Shown here piece by piece: positions 38,917-48,473 of a stretch of DNA of 64,000 nt (position 1 is its first letter; each line of letters begins with the position of its first letter). The DNA is from Sulfurifustis variabilis (lineage in GTDB: Bacteria > Pseudomonadota > Gammaproteobacteria > Acidiferrobacterales > Sulfurifustaceae). The notes under the pieces are model-generated. The model was given only the letters and a program-made list of their open reading frames with translations, searched no databases and was not told the origin of the DNA. The translations under genes were made by a program, and so were the position numbers. Location of the stretch: contig NZ_AP014936.1 of assembly GCF_002355415.1 (NCBI RefSeq), positions 992,001-1,056,000 on the forward strand, written 5' to 3'.

Positions 38917-39591
38917 ATGAGGAAGCCGTCCAGGAACCGTCTCGTTCACGCGCTCGTCGCCGCGCTGCTGGCGGCCGGATGCGGCAGCGAAGCGCCGCCG
39001 AAGCCCGCGACCTCCGCGCCGACGTCACCGGCGCCGGCCGCGCCGGACGACGCGCCCGCGTCGGGCACCGCGAAAACGGGAGGTGCCCCGTCGCCCGCCA
39101 AAAGCGTCCCGCCGGCGACGGACGGTGCGGCAGGATCCGCGAAGATGGCGCCGACCTCCGGTACCGTGCTCCGCGAAACCGAGCTCAAGGACAAACCCTT
39201 CGTCGACGCCGGGACCGTGCGCAAGCTTCCGCCGAAGACCGCGCTCGTCATCGTCGACCGGCAGTCCGGCTGGCTGCGCGTCAGCGTCGCGGGCCAGCAG
39301 GGCTGGGTGCGGCTGCTCCACGTGAGCAGCGGTCCCCCCGGGAGCGGGGCCAGCCAGCAGGAGCTGGAGTCGTTCGCGAAGCTCGCGACCGGGCGCGCGG
39401 GGACCGGCAACGTGGTCGCGACCACCGGCATCCGCGGCCTCGACGAGGAGCAGCTCAAGACCGCGCAGCCCGATCCCGAGGAGCTCGAGAAGCTCGAGAG
39501 CTACGGCGTGACCCGCCAGCAGGCCGCCGAGTACGCGCGACGGCACAAGCTCGAGGCGCGCAAGGTCGCGCACCTGGCGGCGCCGAAGTGA
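38917..39591 (+). CDS. SH3-domain putative lipoprotein
   Basis: The 224-residue protein has a leader ending in ALLAAGC (lipobox-like), then a Pro/Ala/Thr-rich linker to about residue 90. A bacterial SH3-like domain covers about 90-145 (LRETELKDKPFVDAGTVRKLP, SGWLRVSVAGQQGWVRLLHV). A helical C-terminal part ends with YGVTRQQAAEYARRHKLEAR. Bacterial SH3 domains bind peptidoglycan or peptides. An ATG at 38908 is also possible. It lies 10 bp after the CHASE2 gene and 8 bp before the M48 gene. Confidence 0.78.
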   Translation: MRKPSRNRLVHALVAALLAAGCGSEAPPKPATSAPTSPAPAAPDDAPASGTAKTGGAPSPAKSVPPATDGAAGSAKMAPTSGTVLRETELKDKPFVDAGTVRKLPPKTALVIVDRQSGWLRVSVAGQQGWVRLLHVSSGPPGSGASQQELESFAKLATGRAGTGNVVATTGIRGLDEEQLKTAQPDPEELEKLESYGVTRQQAAEYARRHKLEARKVAHLAAPK

Positions 39592-39599
39592 GCGGGACC

Positions 39600-40418
39600 A
39601 TGATGCGGCGCCCGGCGATCCTGCTCCTCGTCCTGCTCGCGGGCACGCAGGTGGCCGCAGCCGCCGACAGCCTGCGTTCCAAACTCACCGAACGTCTCTC
39701 CGAATCGCAGCGCATGCTGCTCGCGGTCACGGAGGAGGACGAAATCGCCGTCGGCCGGCGGGTCGCGGCCAACCTGCTCGGTGTCGCCCCGCTCGTGAAG
39801 GACGACAAGCTCCAGCGCTACGTGAACACCGTTGGCCGCTGGGTGGCGGCGCAGAGCAGCCGGCCGGACCTGCCGTGGCGCTTCGGCGTGGTCGAGTCGG
39901 CGGACGTCAACGCGTTCGCCGGGCCCGGCGGCTATATCCTGGTCACGCGCGGCCTCTATGCCTCGTTGAGCGACGAGTCGGAGCTCGCCGGCGTGCTCGC
40001 GCACGAGATCGCGCACGTGATCGAGCGCCACCACATCGAGCTCATGCGCAAGACGACGCTCATCGAGGAGGGTCGCAAGGCGCTGGAGAAGCAGGTGGGC
40101 GACAAGGAGGAACTGGTGCGCAGGCTCGTGGGCAGCGGTGCGCAGATCTTCGCGCGCCGGCTCGACCAGGCGGCGGAGTTCGAGGCGGACCGCAAGGGCG
40201 TCGTGCTCGCCGCGCGCGCCGGGTATGGCCCCTACGGGCTGCCGGCCGTGCTCCAGAAGATCGGAAGCGTGGCGAAGTCCGACGACCGGGTGCAGCTGCT
40301 CTTCAAGACGCATCCGCCCGTCGAGGAACGGCTGCGCATGCTGGACCGGGTCATGGGCGCCGAGTTTCTCCGTTACGAGCGGCCCGGAGCGGGCGGTGCC
40401 CTGGCGCCCCTCAGATGA
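39600..40418 (+). CDS. M48-family periplasmic metalloprotease
   Basis: The 272-residue protein has a signal peptide ([15 protein letters not shown]), a zinc HExxH motif as HEIAH (H135, H139) and a third ligand at E195 in EFEADRKG. There is no TPR tail, so it resembles LoiP/YcaL rather than BepA. Such proteases handle misfolded outer-membrane or lipoprotein substrates. The gene starts 8 bp after the SH3 lipoprotein gene and is followed after 7 bp by the exonuclease gene. Confidence 0.88.
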   Translation: MMRRPAILLLVLLAGTQVAAAADSLRSKLTERLSESQRMLLAVTEEDEIAVGRRVAANLLGVAPLVKDDKLQRYVNTVGRWVAAQSSRPDLPWRFGVVESADVNAFAGPGGYILVTRGLYASLSDESELAGVLAHEIAHVIERHHIELMRKTTLIEEGRKALEKQVGDKEELVRRLVGSGAQIFARRLDQAAEFEADRKGVVLAARAGYGPYGLPAVLQKIGSVAKSDDRVQLLFKTHPPVEERLRMLDRVMGAEFLRYERPGAGGALAPLR

Positions 40419-40425
40419 GACGGGC

Positions 40426-41001
40426 ATGAACCGGGAACCCGAGATCTACGTGAGCACCGACATCGAGGCGGACGGGCCGATTCCCGGTCCGCACTCGATG
40501 CTGAGCCTCGCGTCGGCGGCCTACCTCGCCGACGGAACGCTGCTCGGCACCTATACCGCGAACCTGGAGACGCTTCCGGGCGCCGGCCCGGACGAGCGCA
40601 CGATGGCGTGGTGGCGCGGCTTCCCCGACGCCTGGGCCGCGTGCCGCCGGGAGACGCGCGCGCCCGAGCACGTGATGCGCGACTACCTCGGCTGGCTGAA
40701 GACGCTGTCCGGGCGCCTGGTGTTCGTCGGCTGGCCCGCCTCCTGGGATTTCATGTGGGTCTACTGGTACCTGGTTCGCTTCACCGGCGAGCGACCGTTT
40801 CGCGAGAACGCGCTCGACGTGCGCTCGTACGCCATGGGCATGCGCAAGACGGAGTTTCGGCAGACCTCGCGCACGTATCTTCCGAAGCGCTGGTTCGACG
40901 AGAGCATGCCGCACACGCACGTCGCGCTCGACGACGCGCGCGAGCAGGGGACGATGTTCCTCAACATGCACGCCGAGAACCTCAAGGGGCCGGCCAAATG
41001 A
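40426..41001 (+). CDS. DEDDh 3'-5' exonuclease-like protein
   Basis: The 191-residue protein starts at ATG. It has STDIEADGP (D12 and E14, the first DEDD residues) and ends with [13 protein letters not shown], which supplies the DEDDh-type His and Asp. Between them lie [17 protein letters not shown] and [12 protein letters not shown]. The fold is that of RNase D/ExoX-type exonucleases, but the substrate (RNA or DNA) is not known. It is an unusual neighbour for the exported proteins on either side. Confidence 0.8.
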   Translation: MNREPEIYVSTDIEADGPIPGPHSMLSLASAAYLADGTLLGTYTANLETLPGAGPDERTMAWWRGFPDAWAACRRETRAPEHVMRDYLGWLKTLSGRLVFVGWPASWDFMWVYWYLVRFTGERPFRENALDVRSYAMGMRKTEFRQTSRTYLPKRWFDESMPHTHVALDDAREQGTMFLNMHAENLKGPAK

Positions 41002-41693
41002 AGCGCCGCGTCGCGGGCTTCGCCTGGCTGGTCGTGCTGGCGCTCACCACGGCCTGCGCGCCGCCGCCCGCCGTGGGCGCGGGGGCCGAGCCCGCCGTCA
41101 ACGAGCCGTACCGCGACCCGGATTACGAGTCGTGGGTGCAGCGTTTCGAGCGCCCGGGCCGCGAGGTCTACGACCGGCGCCTCGACATCCTCCAGGCGAG
41201 CGGAGTCGCGCCGGGCATGACGGTCGCCGACATCGGCGCCGGCACGGGGCTGTTCGTGCGCCTGTTCGCGAAAGAGGTGGGACCGGCCGGCAAGGTGTAC
41301 GCGGTCGATATCTCGAAGAACTTCATCGACAACGTGCTGCGCACGGCACGCGAGCAGGGACTCGCGAACGTCACCGGCATCGTGAACACCCAGACGGACA
41401 CGAAGCTGCCCGCGCAGTCGGTCGACCTCGCTTTCAGCTCGGACGCCTACCACCACTTCGAGCACCCGCGCGAGATGCTGTCCTCGATTCATCGCGCGCT
41501 GAAGCCCGGCGGCCGGCTCGTCGTGATCGACTTCCGGCGCGAGCCCGGCAGGAGCTCCGCGTGGGTGCTCGGGCACGTGCGGCTCGGCAGGGACGAGGCC
41601 GTCCGCGAGATCGAGGCGGCCGGCTTCCGCCTGATCGAGGACCGGGACTTCCTGCGGGAGAACTACTTCCTGAAGTTCGAGAAGGCCGGCTGA
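40998..41693 (+). CDS. exported or lipid-anchored SAM-dependent methyltransferase
   Basis: The 231-residue protein overlaps the exonuclease stop as ATGA. A leader ends with VLALTTAC, a lipobox-like site at about residue 20. It is followed by a class I methyltransferase domain with motif [16 protein letters not shown] near residue 77 and the Asp/Glu region [18 protein letters not shown] is normally cytosolic, so a periplasmic methyltransferase is odd. The leader could instead act as a simple membrane anchor. Related proteins with a leader are known in proteobacteria. Confidence 0.78.
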   Translation: MKRRVAGFAWLVVLALTTACAPPPAVGAGAEPAVNEPYRDPDYESWVQRFERPGREVYDRRLDILQASGVAPGMTVADIGAGTGLFVRLFAKEVGPAGKVYAVDISKNFIDNVLRTAREQGLANVTGIVNTQTDTKLPAQSVDLAFSSDAYHHFEHPREMLSSIHRALKPGGRLVVIDFRREPGRSSAWVLGHVRLGRDEAVREIEAAGFRLIEDRDFLRENYFLKFEKAG

Positions 41694-41730
41694 GCGGCGC
41701 CTCCTGCCGGCGCGCCCAGCCGGCAATACG

Positions 41731-41928
41731 TCACGCCGCGGCGCGCGGGGCGTCCTTCAGCATGCGCCGCAGCGTTTCGCGGAACTCGGGCGTGTCTTCG
41801 TGACCGTGCACGCTCACCGCGTGCTGCACGGCGGCTTCGAGCAGCTCGTCCTCGGAGTCGGCATAAATGGCGATCGAGCAGTTCATCTCGCTCGGGTACT
41901 CGCGACAGTCGATGTACTTCCTGGCCAT
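41731..41928 (-). CDS. DUF1059 family small protein
   Basis: The 65-residue protein starts at ATG with MARKYIDCREYPSEMNCSIAI and has the DUF1059 core (DCREYP, then AVQHAVSVHGHEDTPEFRE). DUF1059 is a short domain with two conserved cysteines and no known function. It is convergent with the methyltransferase gene. Confidence 0.85.
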   Translation of the reverse strand: MARKYIDCREYPSEMNCSIAIYADSEDELLEAAVQHAVSVHGHEDTPEFRETLRRMLKDAPRAAA

Positions 41929-42074
41929 GGCTCCCTCCTCGCTGGGTGAGGGTTGAAGGTGGGGAAGCTCGACCCGGCCCCCCGGGTCGCCCGATCAATC
42001 TGCCACTCCCGTTCCGGCGAGGCAACGCGCGCGTCCAAGTTTCCCTTTCCTGCAACCGTTCCGGGGACTTCTAA

Positions 42075-42515
42075 CTACAGGCGAAGGGGTTTGACGGCGG
42101 CCTCCATCCACCCGTCGGTACGCCGCCAGTCCACGCTCGGGTCGTCCACGTAGAGCTCGACCTCGTTGCCGTCCGGATCGCGGAGGTAGAGACTCTGGCT
42201 CACGGTATGATCGGACGCGCCGTCGAGCGCCACGCCCGCGCGCTCGATCCGTTCCTTCGTCGCGCGCAGCGCGTCCAGCGAATCCCCGATCTTCCAGCCC
42301 ACGTGGTAGAGCCCGAGGCGCCGGCCCCGGGACGGCCCGGGCGCGTCGCCGATCTCGATCAGCAGCAGCTCGTGGTGCGTGCGCCCGCCGGTGAGCATGG
42401 CGGCGCGCCCGCCGAAGAGCTCGCCGACGACGTTCAGCCCGACGACGTCGCGGTAGAAGGCGACGGATCGCCCGAGGTTCCTCACGTAGAAGACCACATG
42501 CCCGAGTTCCGTCAT
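42075..42515 (-). CDS. VOC-family (glyoxalase-like) protein
   Basis: The 146-residue protein starts at ATG with TELGHVVFYVRNLGRSVAFYRDVVGL, the vicinal-oxygen-chelate beta-alpha-beta start. It has metal-binding candidates H6, H49 and the C-terminal EVELY glutamate (DPDGNEVELYVDDPS). The family includes glyoxalases, dioxygenases and antibiotic-resistance proteins; no specific substrate is indicated. It stands alone, 115 bp from the pyrophosphatase gene. Confidence 0.85.
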   Translation of the reverse strand: MTELGHVVFYVRNLGRSVAFYRDVVGLNVVGELFGGRAAMLTGGRTHHELLLIEIGDAPGPSRGRRLGLYHVGWKIGDSLDALRATKERIERAGVALDGASDHTVSQSLYLRDPDGNEVELYVDDPSVDWRRTDGWMEAAVKPLRL

Positions 42516-42630
42516 CTCCGCGCTCCTCGTTTGGAAAGCCGGTTCAACGTGTCGAGTTCGAAGTCGAAGGGTCGCGCTTCGCGCGCGCTCGTCGACCATC
42601 GCCCGACGCCTTGCTCTTATCAATTGCCTT

Positions 42631-43179
42631 TCAGAAGCAGGGCTTGACCGCCGCGTCGCGGAAACGCTCCACGGCCGACACGATCTCCGCGTGCGCGTCC
42701 TCGGCCGGGCCCCATCCCTGCACCCGCACCCACTTGCCCGGCTCGAGGTCCTTGTAGTGCTCGAAGAAGTGCGCGATCTGCGCGATGAGGGTCGGCGTCA
42801 TGTCGCCCGGCGCGCGCACTTCCCGGTAGAGCTGGCAGAGCCGGTCGACGGGAACGGCGAGCACCTTCGAGTCCGGGCCGGCCTCGTCCACCATCTTCAG
42901 CAGGCCGACCGGCCGGCAGCGGATCACCGAGCCGCTGATCAGCGGGACCGGCGTGACGACGAGGACGTCGACCGGGTCGCCGTCCTCCGACAGCGTGTGC
43001 GGCACGTAGCCGTAGTTGCACGGGTAGTGCATCGCCGTGTTCATGAACCGGTCCACGAACATGGCGCCGGTGGCCTTGTCGACCTCGTACTTCACCGGTT
43101 CTCCGTGGGCGGGGATCTCGATGATCACGTTGACGTCGCGGGGGACGTCCGCTCCCGAGCTTACGCGGTCCAGGTTCAC
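42631..43179 (-). CDS. ppa: inorganic pyrophosphatase
   Basis: This soluble family I enzyme hydrolyses pyrophosphate and drives biosynthetic reactions. The 182-residue protein shows the signature [11 protein letters not shown] near residue 65, plus [12 protein letters not shown] and [14 protein letters not shown]. Length matches bacterial hexameric Ppa (about 175). The start is GTG. Confidence 0.95.
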   Translation of the reverse strand: MNLDRVSSGADVPRDVNVIIEIPAHGEPVKYEVDKATGAMFVDRFMNTAMHYPCNYGYVPHTLSEDGDPVDVLVVTPVPLISGSVIRCRPVGLLKMVDEAGPDSKVLAVPVDRLCQLYREVRAPGDMTPTLIAQIAHFFEHYKDLEPGKWVRVQGWGPAEDAHAEIVSAVERFRDAAVKPCF

Positions 43180-43257
43180 AGCCGGTCCTCCGTACGGACG
43201 TTGCCCGGTACGCGGGGCGGTCGCGTGGCGAGGCGCACGGGCGCCGGCCCGCGCGGA

Positions 43258-43881
43258 TCACCGCAGGTCGACGGGCAACGGGCCGAACCGGATGCGATCG
43301 TTCGTATCGGCGTCCGTGAGGCCCACGCGCACGCTCAGTACGTCGTCGCCTTGAAACAGGCGGGTGACGTTCCAGTACCGGTCGGGGGACCGGTCGTCGA
43401 CCCGCGCCACCGGAAAGTAGAGCAGGCCCCGCACGGTCGCGCCCGGACCGATCCCCGTCTGCTGGAACGAGGAAGTGACGACGTACTCGTCGATGCTTCG
43501 TTCCGCCCTTCCCGGCAGTCCGGTGTTCTCGCGCTTGATCGTGTCGATGACCGTCTCCAGCGGCAGCGGATCGATGACGTCACGATCGCGCACCAGGAGG
43601 ATGTCCGCGGGGCCGGTCACGAGGCGGCGGGACCCGTGGTTCGACACGATCACGTGTATCGGCAGGATGCCGGCGCGCCGCAGATTCGTGGCGAAGTACT
43701 GCTCGGTGCGCGTTGCGCTGTCGAGGGGATCGATCGCGACGGTCACGCCGGCGCGGGTCTGGGCAACCGGGTAAAGATCCGCCTCGCGTTCTGCGAGGGG
43801 GCGGAGCCGCGTCGTGTCCGGGGAGGCGCAGGCGGTCAGGAGGACCGCCCCCGCGAGCGCCAATGCCATCACTTTGCTCAT
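43258..43881 (-). CDS. lipoprotein of unknown function
   Basis: The 207-residue protein starts at ATG and has a signal with the lipobox LLTAC near residue 18, followed by ASPDTTRLRPLAE. The mature part is beta-rich (VTVAIDPLDSATRTEQYF, then ILPIHVIVSNHGSRRL). No family is recognised with confidence. It lies 78 bp downstream of ppa and 75 bp upstream of the putA stop, on the same strand. Confidence 0.65.
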   Translation of the reverse strand: MSKVMALALAGAVLLTACASPDTTRLRPLAEREADLYPVAQTRAGVTVAIDPLDSATRTEQYFATNLRRAGILPIHVIVSNHGSRRLVTGPADILLVRDRDVIDPLPLETVIDTIKRENTGLPGRAERSIDEYVVTSSFQQTGIGPGATVRGLLYFPVARVDDRSPDRYWNVTRLFQGDDVLSVRVGLTDADTNDRIRFGPLPVDLR

Positions 43882-43956
43882 TGCCAATGAAGCCGCCGGG
43901 ACTAAACGCTAAGACAGCCGTCGGCGCGACGATGTTTCACGTCCGCGCCGACGCTC

Positions 43957-46900
43957 TCAGTCCTCGAGGGACAGGAGGTCCGTGTTGCCGCCCACGGAAG
44001 CGGTGTTCACCGTCACCGCGCGCTCGACCGCGAAACGACGCAGGTAATGCGGACCGCCGGCCTTGGGGCCGGTGCCCGAGAGTCCCTCGCCCCCGAACGG
44101 CTGCACGCCCACCACGGCGCCGATCATGTTCCGGTTCACGTAGACGTTGCCGGCCCGCGCGCGCTCGCGCACGCGTTGCCAGGTCGACTCGATGCGGCTG
44201 TGCACGCCGAGCGTCAGCCCGTAACCCGTCGCGTTCACCGCGTCGATCACGCGGTCGAGCGCGCCGCCCTCGTAGCGTATGACGTGCAGGATCGGCCCGA
44301 AGACCTCGCGGTCCAGGCGATCGAGTCGATCGAGCTCGAACACGCGCGGCGCGAAGAAGGAACCGTGCTCGGTGCCCGGCGGGAGGCTCATTTCCCGGAG
44401 AACGCGTGCGTCCGCGCGCATGCGCGAGTCGTGCGGCAGCAACGCGCGCACGGCGTCGTCGTCGATCACCGGGCCGATGTCGGTCGAGAGGCGCACCGGA
44501 TCGCCGATCGTGAGCTCGCCCATGGCGTCCGCGAGGAGGTCGAGCACGCGGTCGGCGATATCGGTCTGCACGAACAGGACACGAAGCGCCGAGCAGCGCT
44601 GCCCGGCGCTGTCGAAGGCCGAGGCGATGACATCGGGCACGAGCTGCTCGGCGAGCGCGGAGCTGTCGGCGATAAGGGCGTTCTGCCCGCCGGTCTCCGC
44701 GATCAGCGGGACGATGGCGCTTCGCCGCTCCGCCAGCCGTTGCTGCAGGGTCCAGGCGGTCTCCGTCGAACCGGTGAAGGCGACGCCGGCGAGGCGCGGG
44801 TCGGCGAGCAGGGCGTTTCCGAGCCGGCCGCCCGACCCCGGGAGGAAGTGCAGCACGTCGGCGGGAATCCCCGCGCCGTGAAGGAGGCGGATCACGTGCG
44901 CCGCGGCGAGCGGTGTCTGGCGGGCCGGCTTGGCGACGACGGCGTTGCCGGCGGCGAGCGCGGCGGCGACCTGGCCGGTGAAGATCGCGACCGGGAAGTT
45001 CCACGGGCTGATGCACGCGAAGACCCCGCGGCCCCGGAGCCACAGCTCGTTCGATTCGCCGGTCGGGCCGGGCAGGCGCTCCGGCGCGGCGAACTCCCGC
45101 CGGGCGCGCGCGGCGTAGTAGCGGCAGGCGTCGACGGCCTCGCGCACCTCGGCAACGGCGTCGGCGAGGGTGCGTCCGCCTTCCCGCACGATCAAACCGG
45201 CGAGCTCGGGCATCGCCGCCTCGAGCGCCTCGCCGGCCGCGTCGAGCCGTTCGGCGCGGGCGGCGCCTCCACTACTGTCCCAGGCCGGCTGCGCGTCCGC
45301 CGCGAGCCCGAACGCCTCCGGCACGAGCGCGGCATCCGCCTCGCGCACGAGGCCGATCGTCTCTCTGCGGTCCGACGGGTTACGGATCTCGCGCTCGGGC
45401 CCGCCGACCTCGCGTCCGCCGACGACCGCGGTCGCGCGCCACGGCCGCTCGCGCGCGCGAACGAGCGCGTCGTCCAGCGCGCTCAGCGCGTCGGGATCGG
45501 CGAGGTCCAGGCCCCGGCTGTTCGTACGTTCCGGCGCATAGAGCGCGACGGGCAGGGGGATGCGCGGGTGCGCGAGCGCGTCGGCGTCGCGCAGGCGCGC
45601 GACCGGGTCGACCACGAGGCGCTCGACCGGAAGGCGCGGGTCGGCGAGCCGATGGATGAAGGAGGTGTTGGCGGCGTTCTCGAGCAGCCGCCGGACGAGG
45701 TACGGCAGCAGCTCCTCGTGGCTGCCGACCGGGGCGTACACGCGCAACGCGAACTCCGCGCCGGTTTCGGCGAGCGCCTCGTAAACCGCCTCGCCCATGC
45801 CGTGCAGGCGCTGGAACTCGAAGCCGTGCCGGTTCCCCGCGGCCTCGAGCACGTAGGCGATCGTGTAGGCGTCGTGCGTCGCGAGCTGCGGGTAGAAGCG
45901 GTCCGGATTCGCGAGCAGATAGCGCGCGCAGGCAAGATAGCAGACGTCGGTGCCGTGCTTGCGCGTGTAGACCGGGTAGCCGTCGAGCCCGAGCTGCTGC
46001 GCGCGCTTGATTTCGCCGTCCCAGTACGCGCCCTTCACGAGGCGCACCGGCATGCGCCGGCGATGTTGCCGCCCGAGTTCCGCGAGCCACGCGAGCACGG
46101 CGGGCGCGCGCTTCTGGTAGGCCTGCACCGCGAGACCCAGGCCCTCCCAGCCGGACAGCGAGGCGTCGGCGTACGCCGCCTCGTACGCGTCGAGCGTGAG
46201 CTCCAGGCGGTCGGCTTCCTCCGCGTCGATGGTGAGCTGCAGGCCCGCGTCGCGCGCCTCCCGCGCGAGGGCGAGCAGGCGCGGCACCAGCTCGGCCAGC
46301 ACGCGCTTGCGCTGTGCGTGCTCGAAGCGCGGATGCAGCGCGGACAGCTTCACCGAGACGCCGGGCGCGGCGAGCGGATCGGCGACGCCCCGGGAAGAGG
46401 CCGCGACGGCCGCGACGGCCTCGCGGTAGGCATCGAAGTAGCGCTCCACGTCGCGCGGCCCGCGCGCGGCCTCGCCGAGGCAATCGTACGAGTACCGCAC
46501 CCCTTCGCCGTCCGGGCGGCGGCGCAGCGCATCGCGGATTCCGGCGCCGGCGACGAAGTGACGCGCGAGCAGGCCCATCGCCTGGAGCAGCGCGCGGCGC
46601 GCGAGGTTCTCGCCGAGGCGCGCGGCGAGACGCCGGAGCACCGCGGCCGGCGTCTGCCCGGCGCCGGCGGAAAGGTGCGCGAGACGGCCGGTGAGGAGCA
46701 GTCCCCAGGTGGAGGCGTTGACGAACACCGAGCGGTCGCGCCCGAGGTGCGCGTCCCACTGTCCGCGCGCGAGCTTGTCGCGGATGAGCCGCTCCTGCGT
46801 CGGGGCGTCCGGGATGCGCAGCAGCGCCTCCGCGAGGCACATGAGCAGCACGCCTTCATCGGTCGAGAGGTCGTACTCGTCGAACAGGCCCTCGATGCCG

Positions 46901-47100
46901 TCGGCGCGCCCGAGCCGGGCCCGTGCGGCGCCTGCGAGAGTGCGGGCGCGCTCGAGGACCGTATGCGCACGCGTTTCGTCCAGCGCGGCGCGGTCGAGGA
47001 GGGGCGCGAGCGCCTCGGCCTCGCCGCGGCGGTGCAGATTGCGGATGGCGCGGCGGGCAGGGGAGGGCGAGGGAAGCGGCGCGTCGAACAGGAGCGTCAT
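43957..47100 (-). CDS. putA: bifunctional proline dehydrogenase/P5C dehydrogenase
   Basis: PutA oxidises proline to glutamate in two steps. The 1047-residue protein has the proline dehydrogenase barrel (about 150-470; LVKGAYWDGEIKRAQQLGLDGY) and the aldehyde dehydrogenase domain (about 520-1010). The latter shows ACISPWNFPVAIF, NAVVAKPARQTPLAA, the Glu in ETGGQNALI near 801 and the catalytic Cys in GQRCSALRVLF near 835. It lacks an N-terminal DNA-binding RHH domain and the long C-terminal tail of trifunctional PutA (about 1300), so it is a minimal bifunctional enzyme. The ATG overlaps the msrA stop as ATGA. Confidence 0.95.
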   Translation of the reverse strand: MTLLFDAPLPSPSPARRAIRNLHRRGEAEALAPLLDRAALDETRAHTVLERARTLAGAARARLGRADGIEGLFDEYDLSTDEGVLLMCLAEALLRIPDAPTQERLIRDKLARGQWDAHLGRDRSVFVNASTWGLLLTGRLAHLSAGAGQTPAAVLRRLAARLGENLARRALLQAMGLLARHFVAGAGIRDALRRRPDGEGVRYSYDCLGEAARGPRDVERYFDAYREAVAAVAASSRGVADPLAAPGVSVKLSALHPRFEHAQRKRVLAELVPRLLALAREARDAGLQLTIDAEEADRLELTLDAYEAAYADASLSGWEGLGLAVQAYQKRAPAVLAWLAELGRQHRRRMPVRLVKGAYWDGEIKRAQQLGLDGYPVYTRKHGTDVCYLACARYLLANPDRFYPQLATHDAYTIAYVLEAAGNRHGFEFQRLHGMGEAVYEALAETGAEFALRVYAPVGSHEELLPYLVRRLLENAANTSFIHRLADPRLPVERLVVDPVARLRDADALAHPRIPLPVALYAPERTNSRGLDLADPDALSALDDALVRARERPWRATAVVGGREVGGPEREIRNPSDRRETIGLVREADAALVPEAFGLAADAQPAWDSSGGAARAERLDAAGEALEAAMPELAGLIVREGGRTLADAVAEVREAVDACRYYAARARREFAAPERLPGPTGESNELWLRGRGVFACISPWNFPVAIFTGQVAAALAAGNAVVAKPARQTPLAAAHVIRLLHGAGIPADVLHFLPGSGGRLGNALLADPRLAGVAFTGSTETAWTLQQRLAERRSAIVPLIAETGGQNALIADSSALAEQLVPDVIASAFDSAGQRCSALRVLFVQTDIADRVLDLLADAMGELTIGDPVRLSTDIGPVIDDDAVRALLPHDSRMRADARVLREMSLPPGTEHGSFFAPRVFELDRLDRLDREVFGPILHVIRYEGGALDRVIDAVNATGYGLTLGVHSRIESTWQRVRERARAGNVYVNRNMIGAVVGVQPFGGEGLSGTGPKAGGPHYLRRFAVERAVTVNTASVGGNTDLLSLED

Positions 47101-47702
47101 TGCGGCTCGCTGCGGCCCCACACCTTTTCGAGTTGCCTGTCGCGTCCGCAGGTATAGCGGTAGAACTTGTAGCGGACGGGGTTCTTCACATAGTAGTCCT
47201 GGTGGTACTCCTCGGCCGCATAGAATGCGGCTGCCGGTCGCAGCGGCGTCACGATCGGGTGAGGGAAGCGGGCCGCGATCGCCTCCTTCGATCGCTCCGC
47301 GGCCCTTCGCTGGGACTCGTCGTGGTAGAAGATCGCGGTGGCGTACTGCTCGCCCCGGTCGCAGAACTGACCGCCGGGATCGAAGGGGTCGACGTTCATC
47401 CAGTACACCTCGAGGAGCCGCTCGTAGCTGATCTTCCGCGGGTCGTAGAGGATCTGCACCGCTTCGACATGACCGGTGCCGCCGAGTGAGACCTCCTTGT
47501 ACGTGGGGTCGGGTTTCGCGCCGCCCGTGTAGCCGGAGGTGGTGGACACCACGCCGTCGAGCGCGTCGAACGGCGGCTCCATGCACCAGAAACATCCTCC
47601 GGCAAACGTCGCCTTCGCGAGCGGCGCCTCGTCCCCCGGGCCGGCGAATGCGGCGCCCGTCATCAGGACGAGCAGCGCAATACCGAGTGTCGATGCGCGC
47701 AC
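47097..47702 (-). CDS. msrA: peptide methionine sulfoxide reductase MsrA, exported
   Basis: MsrA repairs methionine-S-sulfoxide. The 201-residue protein starts at GTG (47702) behind AAGGAGGAGGG and has a signal-like leader (TLGIALLVLMTGAAFA). The catalytic motif is GGCFWCMEPPF with C37 and C40, followed by SGYTGG and a late Cys in TCGRD. The leader suggests a periplasmic enzyme. The stop overlaps the putA start. The second msrA gene is divergent, with 116 bp between starts. Confidence 0.9.
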   Translation of the reverse strand: MRASTLGIALLVLMTGAAFAGPGDEAPLAKATFAGGCFWCMEPPFDALDGVVSTTSGYTGGAKPDPTYKEVSLGGTGHVEAVQILYDPRKISYERLLEVYWMNVDPFDPGGQFCDRGEQYATAIFYHDESQRRAAERSKEAIAARFPHPIVTPLRPAAAFYAAEEYHQDYYVKNPVRYKFYRYTCGRDRQLEKVWGRSEPQ

Positions 47703-47818
47703 GGAAAACCCTCCTCCTTGTCGGACTCCTGGTATGACCGCGCCGGGCCCCGCAGGTTGCGGTGGAAGCGGCGCTCCCCGCTGAGGCACACTAGCACGAT
47801 CGCCAGAGGAGATGAGCC

Positions 47819-48472
47819 ATGTTCGGATGGCAGAAGAAAGCGATGCCGCGCCCGGAAGACGCGCTCCCCGGCCGCGCCGAAGCGATGCCCGTTCCCGAAC
47901 GGCACCACGTCAGCGGCAACCGCATCGTCCCGCCGTTTCCCGACGGCACGGCGCTCGCGCTGTTCGGCATGGGGTGCTTCTGGGGCGCCGAAAAGGCGTT
48001 CTGGGGGCTTCCGGGCGTGTACAGCACGGCGGTCGGCTACGCGGGCGGCTACACCCCCAACCCGACCTATCGGGAGGTGTGTACGGGGCGCACCGGGCAC
48101 AACGAGGTCGTCCGCGTCGTCTTCGACCCGGAGCGCGTGAGCTACGAGGAACTGCTCAAGGTCTTCTGGGAGTCGCACGACCCGACTCAGGGCATGCGCC
48201 AGGGCAACGATGTCGGCACGCAGTACCGTTCCGGCATCTACGTCTACGACGCGGAGCAGAAGCGCGCCGCGCTCGAATCGAAGGAACGCTATGAGCGGGA
48301 GCTGATGCGGGCCGGATACGGATCGACCACGACCGAGATCGTGGACGCACCCGAGTTCTACTACGCCGAGGACTACCACCAGCAGTACCTCGCGAAGAAC
48401 CCGGCCGGCTACTGCGGCCTCGGAGGGACCGGCGTGAGCTGTCCGGCCGGCCTGGCGGTCGAGCGTCGCTAG
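47819..48472 (+). CDS. msrA: peptide methionine sulfoxide reductase MsrA, E. coli type
   Basis: The 217-residue protein starts at ATG behind AGAGGAG. Its active site is [13 protein letters not shown] with C53, and the C-terminus has [13 protein letters not shown], matching the two resolving cysteines of E. coli MsrA. It has no signal peptide, so it is cytosolic. It differs from its divergent neighbour in the second residue of the active site (GCFWG versus GCFWC), so the pair probably uses different recycling chemistry. A universal stress gene follows after 1 bp. Confidence 0.93.
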   Translation: MFGWQKKAMPRPEDALPGRAEAMPVPERHHVSGNRIVPPFPDGTALALFGMGCFWGAEKAFWGLPGVYSTAVGYAGGYTPNPTYREVCTGRTGHNEVVRVVFDPERVSYEELLKVFWESHDPTQGMRQGNDVGTQYRSGIYVYDAEQKRAALESKERYERELMRAGYGSTTTEIVDAPEFYYAEDYHQQYLAKNPAGYCGLGGTGVSCPAGLAVERR

Positions 48473-48473
48473 C

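Noticed and set aside
44047-47157. A 1036-codon open frame on the plus strand opposite putA.
   Set aside because: It is the shadow of putA, with low-complexity Arg/Gly/Ala content and no motifs.
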